Of a stretch of DNA of 64,000 nt, positions 33,871-45,222 are shown one piece after another. The stretch is from Bradysia coprophila (Eukaryota; Arthropoda; Insecta; Diptera; Sciaridae). Where the stretch lies: assembly GCF_014529535.1 (NCBI RefSeq), contig NW_023503555.1:7006001-7070000 (forward strand), written 5' to 3'. Positions within the stretch are counted from its first letter, which is position 1. Every line of letters starts with the position of its first letter. The position numbers and the translations under genes were made by a program. The notes below the pieces were generated by a model. That model was not told the origin of the DNA. It did no database searches and saw nothing but the letters and a program-made list of their open reading frames with translations.

Positions 33871-36265
33871 CGTCCCTCACACACTAGACTATACGATACT
33901 TTAACTTTAACAAAAGAATCAATAGATTTAATAGTACTATGGTGGTATGAGTGGTTTTTGTGTATAGTTATCTAACAATAATAATAATAATTTTTATTAA
34001 GAGATTACAAACCAATTCCTTCCACTTGACATCACACTGAATGGTGGAGTGGATAGAATGAATTCTATGGAAATCGAGGACAAGTAAGGAAATAAAGTTA
34101 TTTTTGTGAAAATATTTTTCATATTTTCTTGAAATTTCTTATATTTTCTTAGGTTTTTCTAATTTTGTTCAAAAAATAACCGAAATTGTTTTGGCAAAAA
34201 CAGTCCCAGTTAGTAAACCAACTAGAGTATAAGGTGTTCTTATAAAAACACATCATTGAGTTAATCAATATTACATATTGCCATAGATTATTATTAAACG
34301 TAGAGTAATACGACCCACATAACCGATACACTGTATGCCTGCAACTTGAAAACTTGCGTCAAATATATTGATTAATTTATGTCATCTTGGTATGTCACAT
34401 AGAGGAAATATTTCATTGCTACTGTCCAATGAATGTGTGAAGGTCTAATATGATTTTTCTTTAAGAATTCTATATTGACATTAAATTTGGACATTACACA
34501 ACGGGTGAATAGAATTTTCTACATTGGGTTTCCACTTATGTAACAGCTTTTTAATGAAAGCAAAGGCATCATCACACACTGTCAATACACATACAATATA
34601 GCGTGAACATAAAATTGACAGTATTTTCAGTCATCAATAAAAAAAACCGAACCAAACACTGCCACCCGATAATAAAGCACCCTGAGCCCGAACACACACA
34701 CGCATCAATGATTTTCTTGCCATTCCAAAAATATCCATACAATGCATATGTTACATTATATCCCAATATAATATTAATCCAAAACACACACCTTATTACG
34801 GGGTGTATCAACCGTGTAATTCTTTCCCATTTTCGTTCGCTATTTTCATCTCCATCAAACCGCGATATCACCGAAATACCATTCATACATTCATGAGCGA
34901 TTTCGTTTTAAGAACGTTATTTATAATATGTATGAAAATGTGGTACGCGTATGATTTTCCTGGGTACAGGCCTCTCTCTTTGTTACAATGTTGCGTATGA
35001 TACGTATGTTGTGTGAATATTATTATTATTATTACTCACCGAGAAAAGGAGAAAAAAAACCGTCAAAAAGATTTTCCTTTATTTTCCACCCTCAACCGTT
35101 GTCGACCTAGTTTAATACCAGATGATTGTAAACATTCAAGGAGTAGAAAAATAGAAAAATCTTTTAATACTTTGCATATAATACAACCCGCACCTCATCA
35201 TGTGTTAAGTTATATATGCCGTTTTGTGTGCGTTGCGTATAGATGTAGTTCCGTGTTTTGGATATTATATTGATGCGTTGTAAAGCCAAATAAAGTCTCA
35301 TCAAAATTTGCATATCAAATCGCATGTGAGATAATTTTTTTTTTCTTTTTCTCCCGACTAACAATATTAACATCACTTTTGTCAGATTCGGTATATGAGC
35401 GGGTGGTTTTTGTTCGGGGTCGGGGTGATGGAATGGGTATGGATGGTGTTACGAACACTTATTTTTTTCTTCTTCTTCGCTTCGAGAAAGAAAAATTTCT
35501 AAATATATTTTTACGCATGTTGCTTTTTAATAATATATTATGTTGAATATAAATATATTGACGTGTAAAACGTGAGCGATAACAATTTCTGTAATTTTAT
35601 GAAGGGATGATTTGAAATGAATTTTTTTTTTCGCTTTTGCTTTTTAAACTTTTTGCGTAGTTATTGTTGTTGTGTATGCACGAGATGACATTTGGTGGAA
35701 ATCGAATTATATTTTAAACATTATTGGAAGTTGGAATAAGCATAACAATAGATTTGGATTATCGATAATCTTTTTATGATTTTCCAACGATAAACGAGGT
35801 CTAATATGCGGGAACAGGATTTTTGTTGTTTTGTATTAGTTTACGCTCGTGTCACTGTACATGTTCGATGTCATTAGAAAGCTAAGACCAGTAGCAATCA
35901 GGACCTGATTATTAGGGGAAACAGTTTTTTGGTCTTGCAACAAGTTTTCCGCTACAGAGCAACCATTAGAATTTCGCCGAAATAGTCGCATTTTTACCAC
36001 TACTTTGAACATCTATCTCATATTACAATACTTTCGGTAAAACACCGAAAATTCGGTTTCATTTTATTTGTACACCAAAAGTCCGTAGACTTTTTGCGTA
36101 CAAAATGAGTGCAAAATTAAACTGGAAAATTCGAGAAATTTGTGAAAATATGGAATAATGTCTTTCCAAAAATATATTCTGGTTTGAAAAATGTGTGACC
36201 TCGGATCATCATGTTGTCAGAATGAATCTTCGTTTGTTCAAATTATTTTCAATCAATGTAGTAAA
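33871..36265. other. Gene-free AT-rich stretch
   Basis: Contains an AAT microsatellite (about 33978-33999), ATT runs near 35018-35032, family E copy 3 at about 35635-35815 and a segment at about 35845-35950 like 4465-4550. The open frames are short and unsupported. Confidence 0.5.
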
Positions 36266-36373
36266 ACAAAATCTTTTACTTCATTAGTTTCAACGTGTAG
36301 TTTGCTATATAAATCACATAAGCTCGGTCCCATCGTTTTCTTTTATCATCGCTGTCGACAGCAGATGACAGAG
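36266..36373 (+). repeat. Family A inverted-repeat element
   Basis: AAATCTTTTACTTCATTAG, GTTTGCTATATAAATC and CGACAGCAGATGACAG. Confidence 0.75.
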
Positions 36374-36554
36374 AAACATTTTTTGTTTAAATTGACGATT
36401 CAATTTTTTGGCTAAATTCGAGCTAATTCAATAAAATCTAGAAAAAAAATTTCAAAGGAAGACAGTAATTTGGAGGCTTCTTGACGTCTGCATCTGAGTG
36501 TTATTGTTAGAAGCAGTGATATGGTATTAACAATCACACCTCAGAGAGTTGATA

Positions 36555-36703
36555 ATATGACGACTGGGTCGTTTCGACGGATAGAGGGAATATGTCGAAT
36601 GACAGTTGGGTTTTTGAGAGAGAATTCAAAACATTTTCGCTCAACCAATTTCAAAATCATTTGACACATTCCCTGTATCCGTCGAAACGACCCATCGTCA
36701 TAT
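36555..36703. mobile_element. Hairpin MITE with TA target duplication
   Basis: 149 bp. Arms ATATGACGACTGGGTCG...GACGGATA and complement, flanked by TA on both sides, which fits a Tc1/mariner-type MITE. Confidence 0.8.
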
Positions 36704-36822
36704 TAGTCTCTTTCTCTCTCTCTCTCAGCTGGATTGATAATCAATCTAGAATTGAGGCAAGATCGTTAAGAACGTGCAGTAACAGAAGGTGGCAGCAGAG
36801 AATTCTTATCACTCAGTTCACC

Positions 36823-36975
36823 GCACTTCAAGCAAAAGTGCTATTAATGACAGCTGCCAAATAGAGTACTATTTTGTATGAAATTTTATCCCACTCTTTT
36901 TAGAGTGTAAAATTTTGAATGGAGCACTGTGAAGTTTCAGTACCTTATTTAGAGTACCACTTTTGCTTTAAGTGC
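36823..36975. mobile_element. Hairpin MITE (GCACTT family)
   Basis: Ends GCACTTCAAGCAAAAGTG and CACTTTTGCTTTAAGTGC, with AGAGTACT/TAGAGTACC inside both arms. A half copy sharing TTTAGAGTAAC and GAAGTGC is at about 60150-60190. Confidence 0.75.
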
Positions 36976-37061
36976 GTTGCTCAGTTACGTTTTCCATTCA
37001 AAACTTGGGCACTTTCTGACCCTGAGCCGTTCCGATTGGTTGAAACATGTTTCAAAAAGGA

Positions 37062-38052
37062 AGAGACTATTGGCACCGGGTGCCAATAGTCTCTTTATAA
37101 TACTGTGGCTAATGGCACCGGGTGCCAATAGGATCTTTATTATACAAAAGCTAACCGCACCGGGTGCCAATAGTCTCTCTATTATACAAATGCTAATCGC
37201 ACCCGGTGCTATGAGCCACAGTATTATAGAGAGACTATTGGCACCCGGTGCCATTAGCCACAGTAATATAAAGAGACTATTGGCACCCAGAAAAATTAAA
37301 ATTTGAACAAAAAATCCGGATATTTTGAAAATTAAACTTGTTTTGAACACAATCCTAGGGAATTCATCTTTTTTACGAAATGTAACGTAAAGGCGGTAGT
37401 TTGTTCGATCTTAGTGAGTTCGTCATTTTACAAAATACAACGTAAAGACGGGTTGTTTGATACTAGCGAATTCGTCCCTTTACGAAATTTAATGAAAAGG
37501 CGGATTGTTCGATTCTGAGGAACCTTTACTTTACACTTCGTAGAAGGATGAATTCCCTAGTATTGTTCAAAACGCATTTGCGTTATATTTCGTGAAAGAA
37601 TTAATTCTATCGAACAACCCAAATTTACGTTAAATTTCGTAAAAGGATGAATTCCCTAAGATCGATCAAACTACCTTTACTTTACATTTCGTAAAAGGGT
37701 GAATTTCTCAGGATCGAACAATCCGACTTTACGTTACAATTCGTAAAAAGATGGATTCCCTAGGATTGTGTACAAAACAAGTTTAATTTTCAAAATATCC
37801 AGATTTTTTATTCAAATTTTAATTTTTCCAGGTGCCAATAGTCTCTTTATAATATTGTGGCTAATGGCACCGGGTGCCAATAGTCTCTTCATAATACTGT
37901 GGCTAATGGCACCGGGTGCGATTAGCATTAGAATAATAAAGAGACTATTGGTACCTGGTGCCATTAGCCACAGTATAATAAAGAGACTATTGGCACCCGG
38001 TGCCATTAGCCACAGTATTATAAAGAGACTATTGGCACCCGGTGCCAATAGC
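37062..38052. mobile_element. Foldback-type element 2, palindromic with nested arrays
   Basis: The outer arms (37062-37288 and 37830-38052) are tandem arrays of a ~42-bp unit centred on the perfect palindrome GGCACCGGGTGCC, followed by AATAGTCTCTTTATAATA. The inner arms (37300-37510 and 37510-37815) are inverted arrays of a 60-70 bp unit with TTACGAAAT, ACGTAAAGGCGG and GAATTCATCC-like words. The junction CTTGTTTTGAACACAATCC pairs with GGATTGTGTACAAAACAAG. Thus the whole kilobase is one large inverted repeat. Open frames on both strands (LLAPGAIS repeats) are by-products of the array. Confidence 0.88.
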
Positions 38053-38934
38053 ATATTCGTTTCAAAAATATTTTAACCAACACAAATGCTGAAAAGGACC
38101 ACTTGGTAAAATGTAATACATTAAAAAATTGTTTCTGTCATTTTTTGAAACGTCAAGGTCGTCCCAATAGTGTTAGTATACTGATAGTGTAGTATCCCCA
38201 CAGCCATTTTCAAATATCTCTTCGATTTTCGTCACCAAACATTCAAATTTGATCATAAAACACCGAATGCACCTACCAATCTGAATCTGCTTAGCCCAAT
38301 TCGAACAAGAATTTCTTCATCTAATAAATTTATTTGAACAACGAAATTAAAAAAAAAAAATCAAGAAAAACGATGGGCGTATATTTAACGATAACACAAA
38401 AAAAAAATTTGACCTAAGGTACAGTTAAAGTTAATAAACTCGTAAGACCTTGTTTTGTGTCAGAAGAAGAGGCTTTCCAAAATTTCGATTTCGTTGACTT
38501 TTTTTATGCATAATACAAATCTGGTTTTTCATAGTAAATTTTTCTTCTTCTTCTGCTTGTAATTTTAAAAGGTCAATAGCATTCTACTGTCGGTTATTGA
38601 TTTATTTCGTTTTCGTTTATTAGAATATTTACCTTTTAATTGGAGTTATACTACTCTGGTACTAGTTGGAGAAAATCGTTTGTCTAACTTCATTGCACAT
38701 CGAAGCATTTAGAAATGTGACCTTACCGATCGTTCATAGAAAAAGCAAGGATTTATAGATAGTCGCTTATCCGAACCTCTTCAGCTGATCGCTTCTCTGT
38801 CTTCATTTCGAATATTGTAGACACTTCAAGAACACTGCATAGTATACAGGTTCTCGCAAACTACCAATAAATGTATTAAATAGAGTAGTGTTTGGACACA
38901 CCAAATATGCTATTGCTACACACCTATAGGTGAA
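38053..38934. other. Unannotated intergenic DNA
   Basis: AT-rich. TTAAATAGAGTAGTGTTTGG near 38876 recurs near 41794, on the far side of the LINE region. Confidence 0.45.
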
Positions 38935-39148
38935 CTCGAAGAGGCTAACAACTAAAGAGTACCACTAATGGTATTTATCGTATATGAGCGCAATCCTCAT
39001 TATAAATACCACTAATGATACTAATGGTAATATGACTAAATATATTAATGGTATTAGCAAAACTTATGCTACAGTTGGTTCATTCTATAAAAAAAACACT
39101 TTCGACAGTTTTTTAAGAGTTTTAAGAGTTAAAGATGTTACCAGTCAA
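38935..39148. repeat. ACTAATGGTA low-order satellite
   Basis: Imperfect repetition of TACCACTAATGGTATTA, itself nearly palindromic. The same repeats occur at 39670-39800 and 41470-41640. Confidence 0.75.
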
Positions 39149-39152
39149 TTAA

Positions 39153-39560
39153 GAGGCACCAGCACTTAGCTAAAATTGTAGCCTACATTTGCGTGTTTCG
39201 TATTTCATTTTTGTTAATATCTTTTCATCAGATTCCTTTTTGAAAAATGTACGACCGCAATTCCGACCACGAATGTGTAAGCTTTCAACAGAAATTAGTT
39301 TTGGTTGTAGTCGTTTGACCAGCTCTGAGGAAAGTGAGCAGTTCAATAAAATTTTCATAAACTGCTCATTGTCCTCAGAGCTGGTCATATTGCTACAACC
39401 AAAACTAATTTCTGTTGAAAGTTAACACATTCGGGGTCGGAATTGCGGTCGTACATTTTTGAAAAAGGATTCTGGTGGAAAGATATCATCAAAAGTAAAC
39501 TAAAATCCAGTATTTAAAAATCGCCCTAATGTATGCTTTTCGTCAAAGTACCGGTGCCTC
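39153..39560. mobile_element. piggyBac-like hairpin MITE
   Basis: 408 bp, bounded by TTAA (39149-39152 and 39561-39564), with ends GAGGCACCAG and CCGGTGCCTC. The arms are about 200 bp, well conserved for the inner 130 bp (AATGTACGACCGCAATTCC, CAACAGAAATTAGTTTTGG). The TTAA duplication is the piggyBac signature. No transposase. Confidence 0.85.
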
Positions 39561-39562
39561 TT

Positions 39563-39843
39563 AAGTGTTGCCATATCATAGACTGTGAAGCTTTTAACTG
39601 ACTAATCGATGACTTTTAAAACTCTGATAAATCTAAAAATGTGTTCTTTTGAAAGATGAACACACTGTGTTAATGGTGTAAACAAACTGATGGTACTAAT
39701 GGTATTAATACCACTAATGGTAAATACTAATGGTATTAATACCACTAATGGTACTAATGGTATTAATTGACACCACTAATGATACCGATGGAATTAATAA
39801 GGTGTTCAAGTAGAACGAGATGGAAAATCAACTCGGGTCAGCT
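39563..39843 (+). repeat. Left 281-bp direct repeat flanking the LINE
   Basis: From AAGTGTTGCCATATCATAG to CTCGGGTCAGCT. About 98% identical by eye to 41356-41698, which has two extra 31-bp ACTAATGGTA units. It ends exactly where the LINE 5' end begins. Confidence 0.92.
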
Positions 39844-41355
39844 TTTCGTAAGTATGGCGGCTGTCGAAAATACTCGTTTTGATCGTGCTCGAATTTTTGT
39901 TAATTTGGACTGTTTTATGATGTTTTGTCGTTTGATTTTACGTTACGAAGTGTTTTTTTAATGAAATATCGACGTTTACGGACAGTTTGTGTGTTCTTTT
40001 GGCAATAATCGTCGAATTATTAAGTTCAGTGATAAACGACGAATTGTGTTTTATACAGACAATAGCGGCCTTTATTGTAGTCGCTCGACATCGCCATTCA
40101 ACGTATATCGCTTGTTGCTGTTTCGATTGTACCGTTTCAGCTGATTGTTGACATTGAATCGAAAAGATGAACAACTGTACGGTGTGCGATGACTGCTTTC
40201 GAAATGACAATCGAAATAAAGTTATTTGTGATGGGTTTTGCCGTAAATCTTTCCATGCTGAATGTGTCAACTTTAGTAAAGATGCGCTGTTGTGCTACCG
40301 AGAGATGCCAAATCTTCAATGGTTCTGCGATGGATGCATCTTTCAAACACGCTCGTTTAACGTTTCATCTCCGCCATTCAATAAAGTCAATTCAACCATC
40401 GCTATAACGACCTCATCGCCCGTCGAACGCTCGCAAGTTGCTGCCGAACGCCAACGGAAATCATTTCCAAATGCAAAGCCGAATCGTCATCGCCCCGTAA
40501 TGTTGCCAAACCGATCGAATAGCGCCGGAGAACACATTAGAAACGCCGATCAATCAGTATTGAGTCCATCAATGAACGGTGAGCCGAAAACCGAAAATCG
40601 TTTGATGAAGTCCCCCGTCACAAATGGATCGAATCGGCTGACATCTGTAATCTCGAAACCCGATGTTGCGCAACTCAATTCATCAGCGAACGTAAAACAA
40701 GTCGAAAATTGTTTGGTTGAGACTCCTGCCTCAAATGGATCGAATCTGCTGACCGATTCATTAATCGCGCAATCTGATGTTGATGTTGCTCAATCCAGCC
40801 CACAGCGTAATTCCGTTGATGATACTTTAAAGGATCAAGGATCCATCGGAACCCACAAACCTGTCAACTAATTGTAGTTCTTTTGCCGAAGTGCTAAGTA
40901 ATTCGTCTACTGGCCACATTCAGTCACAACGTACAGTTTCGCCGAACCGTGAGACCTGCAAAGTAGTTTACGTGGCCAATTTTGAAACGTCTGTTACCGA
41001 GGAACAAATTGTCAATTACTTAATTCGAAAGAACGTAATAACGTCTGCTAAAGATGTGTCGTGTAAAATATTGGTTTCGCCCTCTGTAGATTTTTCAACT
41101 ATTACCTTTGTATCTTTCAAAATTACTGTCGGTTTGGAGGCTTTCGACTCTATAGTAAAAAGTGAATGGTGGCCCGATGGTATCGTAGCTCGTGAATTTT
41201 TGGAACGTTAGACTTATGTAGTCTTTGTAATTGAGTCATTGTCATTGCTGTAATTTTGTTTAATTTAAGTTGTAAACTGTTAATTTATTGTATTTTCGTT
41301 TATTCAGCCAGTATTTGGCGGTGAAATAAAGATTCATTCATTCATTCATTCATTC
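39844..41355 (+). mobile_element. ORF1-only LINE-like retrotransposon with (ATTC)n tail
   Basis: 1512 bp: about 320 bp of 5' leader, an ORF1 in two frames (40167-41211), then a short 3' UTR with AATAAA (41326-41331) and an ATTC microsatellite tail, the 3' end type of CR1-like non-LTR elements. No endonuclease/reverse-transcriptase ORF2 is present, so it is a non-autonomous half-LINE. It is bounded by long direct repeats instead of a short target duplication. Confidence 0.82.
40167..41211 (+). pseudogene. LINE ORF1: PHD-like finger plus RRM-like domain, frameshifted
   Basis: The first open frame (40167-40871, 234 codons) starts with CTVCDDCFRND and has the Cys/His spacing of a PHD-type finger (CDGFCRKSFHAEC, then WFCDGC). 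A Ser/Asn/Pro-rich linker with repeated NGSNRLT/NGSNLLT follows. The second frame (open through 40870, ending 41211) has the nucleic-acid-binding ORF1 C-terminal signature: VVYVANFETSVTEEQI, SFKITV and WWPDGIVAREF. The overlap with a TNCSSFAEVL start in the shifted frame shows a single 1-nt indel around 40850-40870 broke one continuous ORF1. In LINEs this protein packages element RNA. A host-domesticated gene is unlikely given the break and the tail. Confidence 0.8.
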
Positions 41356-41698
41356 AAGTGTTTCCATGTCATAGACTGTGAAGCTTTTAACTGACTAATC
41401 GATGACTTTTAAAACTCTGATAAATCTAAAAATGTGTTCTTTTGAAAGATGAACACACTGTGTTAATGGTATAAACAAACTGATGGTACTAATGGTATTA
41501 ATACCACTAATGGTAAATACTAATGGTATTAATACCACTAATGGTAAATAGTAATGGTATTAATACCACTAATGGTAAATACTAATGGTATTAATACCAC
41601 TAATGGTACTAATGGTATTAATTGACACCACTAATGATACCGATGGAATTAATAAGGTGTTTAAGTAGAACGAGATGGAAAATCAACTCGGGTCTGCT
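41356..41698 (+). repeat. Right 343-bp direct repeat flanking the LINE
   Basis: Begins AAGTGTTTCCATGTCATAG immediately after the ATTC tail and ends CTCGGGTCTGCT. It continues into GTCATCGATAATAC and a TCTGACAGCAGAACCCGAG inverted partner, which the left copy lacks. Confidence 0.92.
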
Positions 41699-41829
41699 GT
41701 CATCGATAATACAAAAGAATCTGACAGCAGAACCCGAGATGGAACAATATGTTATCTCTCTCACTTGGTACTGGTGATACTAATGGCATCGTTACATTAA
41801 ATAGAGTAGTATTTTGCCATACCAAATGT

Positions 41830-41975
41830 GATGCTATCGATGTAATCGAAATTGCCAGCAAACATAAGCAATGAGCTCAGGTTACCGTAGTCTTATACGC
41901 CAACTGCAAGTTGAGACTATTGAAGTAAAAGATTCAGTTTGAATCGTCTAGAAATTCTTAAATCAATAAACTCGT
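41830..41975 (-). repeat. Family A inverted-repeat element, partial
   Basis: TGCTATCGATGTAATCG, CAATGAGCTCAG, TCTTATACGCC and ATTGAAGTAAAAGATTC in family order. Confidence 0.65.
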
Positions 41976-43170
41976 GGACTAATATAATAGACTGTCGGTT
42001 TTAATCCTTTTGTAATATTATTAACAAAATCGACGATCTAAATGAATGATTCTACAACTACTATAAAACAGACATATTTTGCAAATTGCTCAGTCACGCA
42101 ATAAGAAAATACGGTCATGACCCGTGTTCTCTCATACCAAAGCATATATTTCGACACAAAGGGACTTACTCTATTTAATAATGTCAGTGTGTCTAATGAA
42201 ATGAAGAAATGAATGGTCAGTTCTCTGCAAACTTACCAAAAAAAAATCGCAAGCAATTTTGTGTTGTCTTGAAATATATAAACGAAGAATGGAAAAAAAC
42301 GTAAAAAGGAAAAAAAAAACTACAAACCTGATTTCCACCGAATTCGCCAGTCGGGTTAACATAAAATGGATTGGTATATTAACACCGATGATGTATTACG
42401 ATCGCGTTTTTTAGATGTACCACCGAAAGAACAATAGACGAGACACATTCAGTGAGTCAAATGTTATCTAATCATTTGATCCATTAATTTTGGATTTCGA
42501 TAAACATAAGTAAACTAAGGAAACTACGTCATCATTATCATATAAACCTAAAGTTTGAATTGATTTTTGTTTTTTCGGTAATCAACCCGAATAACTTCAC
42601 CTAAATTGAGGTAGGTCAATGTACGTGAATATTTCGTTGCCTTAAAACAACTTTTTCGATAAATTTTGAAAGGAACCACATGTTAAATCGCGTAGTCTCT
42701 GTTTTGTGCGAGACATGAATTGAACTTTCATGCGAGTTTTTTTTCCTTTTTTTTAATTTTTCGTTTGTTCAAAGCAGGACGAAGAGGGATTTTGAACCTG
42801 TATTTCAACACAATACTTAAGGCGCGTACACGAATGATTTAAATCAAAAGAAAAAAAAGAATTGACCTTGAATGCGGTCACGTTAATGAGAAAATTATCC
42901 AATTGAATTTAACAATTCGTTTACGATGTTTGCCATTCGCAATTTTATAAATTCGGTTAAATAACATCCGTTGGAAGTGATAAATACTGTTGGAAGTTCA
43001 ATGGACTAACATTTTTGTTGATTAGAAACGACTTTGCTAAAAAACGTTGTAGTATATTAGTCGATGAAAGTCAGTCACTAGTACATATCATCAGTCTTTC
43101 ACAGCCAACAATCATATCAAAAGTGAAATTATCAAATCTGTGCGGCTTTTAATCGATTTTCAGCATATTG
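41976..43170. other. Gene-free AT-rich stretch
   Basis: No recognisable exon, RNA or transposon end. Confidence 0.45.
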
Positions 43171-43280
43171 ATTTCAAATCTTTTACTTCATTTGATTCAA
43201 CATTTTATTTTGCCACATAGAACCACAGCAGCCATAATTAATAACTTATTTTTGTCGTCATTGTCGGTAGCAGAAGAAGT
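43171..43280 (+). repeat. Family A inverted-repeat element
   Basis: TTTCAAATCTTTTACTTCAT, TTTGCCACATAGAACC and TTTTTGTCGTCATTGTCGG. Confidence 0.75.
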
Positions 43281-43663
43281 ATCCGCCGCCGCAATGATTG
43301 AATCTCGTCGTTATTGAATTTCACTTCAATTTATAAATCAACCAAATTTGTATTAATAACTACTTCAGCTTTTTCACCAGTGGTCCTCTGATACAGTCAC
43401 ACTGCTCAGTGCTCATAAGTGTTTATATGATTCGACCGCAACCTGTGTATGAGTAAAATTTGGATTTTACCACGTTAAGGTAACACTCTGTTTGTATAAG
43501 TGGACAAGTTGCTAAAACAGCTGAAGTAAATTTGGTTGACTCTCCTAACTGTGCGCATCTTTGTCATTTGTCTGTACCTAACTTCTGCATGACTTCATCA
43601 TTCCCTTCACTATTTTTCGTTCTTGAACCGAACTTCTTGACAGCATCTGTAATAATTATCGAG

Positions 43664-43814
43664 TTCTTTACTTCCTTTGATTTTCGTACTTCTTCAAAGA
43701 GATTGCTGCAAGATCTTTTACTTCATTTGATATACCGATCATTTTGCTATAAAAAGCCGCATTGGGTGAAGCTCATCGCTATTTTTTTTCGTTGTTGATA
43801 ACAGATGACTTTAG
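43664..43814 (+). repeat. Family A inverted-repeat element
   Basis: AGATCTTTTACTTCATTTG, ATTTTGCTATAAAAAGCC and GTTGTTGATAACAGATGAC. Confidence 0.8.
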
Positions 43815-44510
43815 AGTGATTAAAGAATTGTGTCCACATCAGAAGCATACCTTTTAAGGAATAACTTAATACAAATACCTCCCTAACAATAAGATCCTAA
43901 TGCCGAAATGAGGGACCATGCCGAGGCGAATTTTAATCCTCTTTAAACGCAGTATTTAATGGAGCGACACAAATTGTTATGTTAATGCTATGAGCACTGT
44001 TATGTGTTATGCTTAGAAACATTGAAGAGTTTCATTATTATTGATTCAATATGATGCTAACGAAATTAATGCAGGTATCTATCGATTGCTAATTAAGTGA
44101 TTAACTGTCCATGATCGGTTGTTCTTTGGCTGCATTTCTATCAGTACTTTAGCCAAAAATTTAAATGAAAGAATGGATTCAATTAAGTCTAGTCCCAGTA
44201 TTCCTTCTTCTCATTATTAATCCGAAAAGCTCAGTGACAAAATCGGATTATTTTTCGCACTAGACGAAATACAACTGGAGCGCGTGGTATATAAATCAAT
44301 AGACCAGCGCAAATCTTTTAGTTCGATTCATCTAAGTATTTTGAGAACATTGTCTTGTTTTGTTGAAATGACGCACGTACTCTCTTATTTTGGAAGACGA
44401 ATTACGAAAAAAAAATATTATTCCAAAATCGTCGTCGTAATTATGGGGATTGACCGGAATACAATTTTTAAGTTTAAAAAATATTGAAGTTCACAGGTCA
44501 GGTGAACAAA
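43815..44510. other. Unannotated intergenic DNA
   Basis: No gene seen. CAAATCTTTTAGTTCGATTC near 44310 may be a family A fragment. Confidence 0.4.
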
Positions 44511-45091
44511 CTCTTTTTAAATAAAATTCCCACAAAAAACTGTCATCGAAATAGACTGATTTCCTGTAAACTACAATCGTTAGTTCATCTCGCACGCAGG
44601 GCCTATTTTCGTGAAATTGATTCTTAAAAATTCTTGAAAATGTTCGAAATTCTCAAATTCAAGAGTTTTTGAGTTACTCAAAATTATTCTCTTTTTAAAT
44701 AAAATTCCCACAAAAAACTGTCATCGAAATAGACTGATTTCCTGAAAACTACAATCGTTAAGTATAGTTTCCACTTAAAAAGAGCACTCCGTTTAGCCTC
44801 CGTTTACATGACATTTGTAAAATAGAACAAAGGAACTGTCACGTAAACGGAGTAAAAAATTGAAATAAATTCAATTTCCACTCCGTTTGCGTGACAGTTC
44901 TTTTGTTCTAATTTACGACTGTCATGTAGACGGAGGCTAAACGGAGTGCTCTTTTTAAGTGGAAACTATACTTTAGTTCATCTCGCACGCAGGGCCTATT
45001 TTCGTGAAATTGATTCTTAAAAATTCTTGAAAATTCTTGAAACTGTTCGAAATTCTCAAATTCAAGAGTTTTCGAGTTACTCAAAATTATT
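44511..45091. repeat. 178-bp tandem duplication, one copy split by a MITE
   Basis: Copy 1 is 44511-44688. Copy 2 is 44689-44760 continued at 44973-45091. Both begin CTCTTTTTAAATAAAATTCC and end CTCAAAATTATT. Copy 1 preserves the empty insertion site (CAATCGTTAGTTCATC). Confidence 0.93.
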
Positions 45092-45222
45092 CGAAATTCC
45101 ATAAAATTCTCGAAAATTTTCGAAATTTACGAAAATGCTCGAAGATGCATCATCAAGCTTAAATTCTTGAAATTTTTTAAAATTCCTAAAGTTTTCGAAA
45201 AAAAACCTGAAAATAGGCCCTG
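44597..45222. mobile_element. CAGGGCC element with AATTCTTGAAAATT core
   Basis: Terminal inverted repeat CAGGGCCTATTTTC at 44597, again at 44990 through the tandem duplication, and GAAAATAGGCCCTG ending at 45222. The core is degenerate AAATTCTTGAAAATTC repetition. The CAGGG-type end resembles hAT ends, but no matching 8-bp flank was found. Confidence 0.65.
44761..44972. mobile_element. PIF/Harbinger-like MITE, copy 2
   Basis: 212-bp palindrome with ends AGTATAGTTTCCACTT and complement. TTA is duplicated (44758-44760, 44973-44975), and the empty site in the neighbouring tandem copy holds TTA once. Confidence 0.95.

Noticed and set aside
34572..34896. Overlapping ~100-codon frames on both strands
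   Set aside because: No family signature, no splice context and equal openness of both strands; not supported as a gene.
37062..38052. CRISPR-like regularly spaced repeats
   Set aside because: Units are adjacent, contain no unique spacers and occur in a eukaryotic genome as inverted arrays.
36977..38076. Open frames on both strands encoding repeated LLAPGAIS/APGANSLFI-type peptides
   Set aside because: They arise from the 42-bp palindromic array; the same peptide appears on both strands because the unit is self-complementary. No start context or flanking exons.
39563..41698. Calling the long direct repeats LTRs of a retrovirus-like element
   Set aside because: No TG...CA ends, primer-binding site, polypurine tract or pol; the insert has a LINE-type ATTC tail and ORF1.
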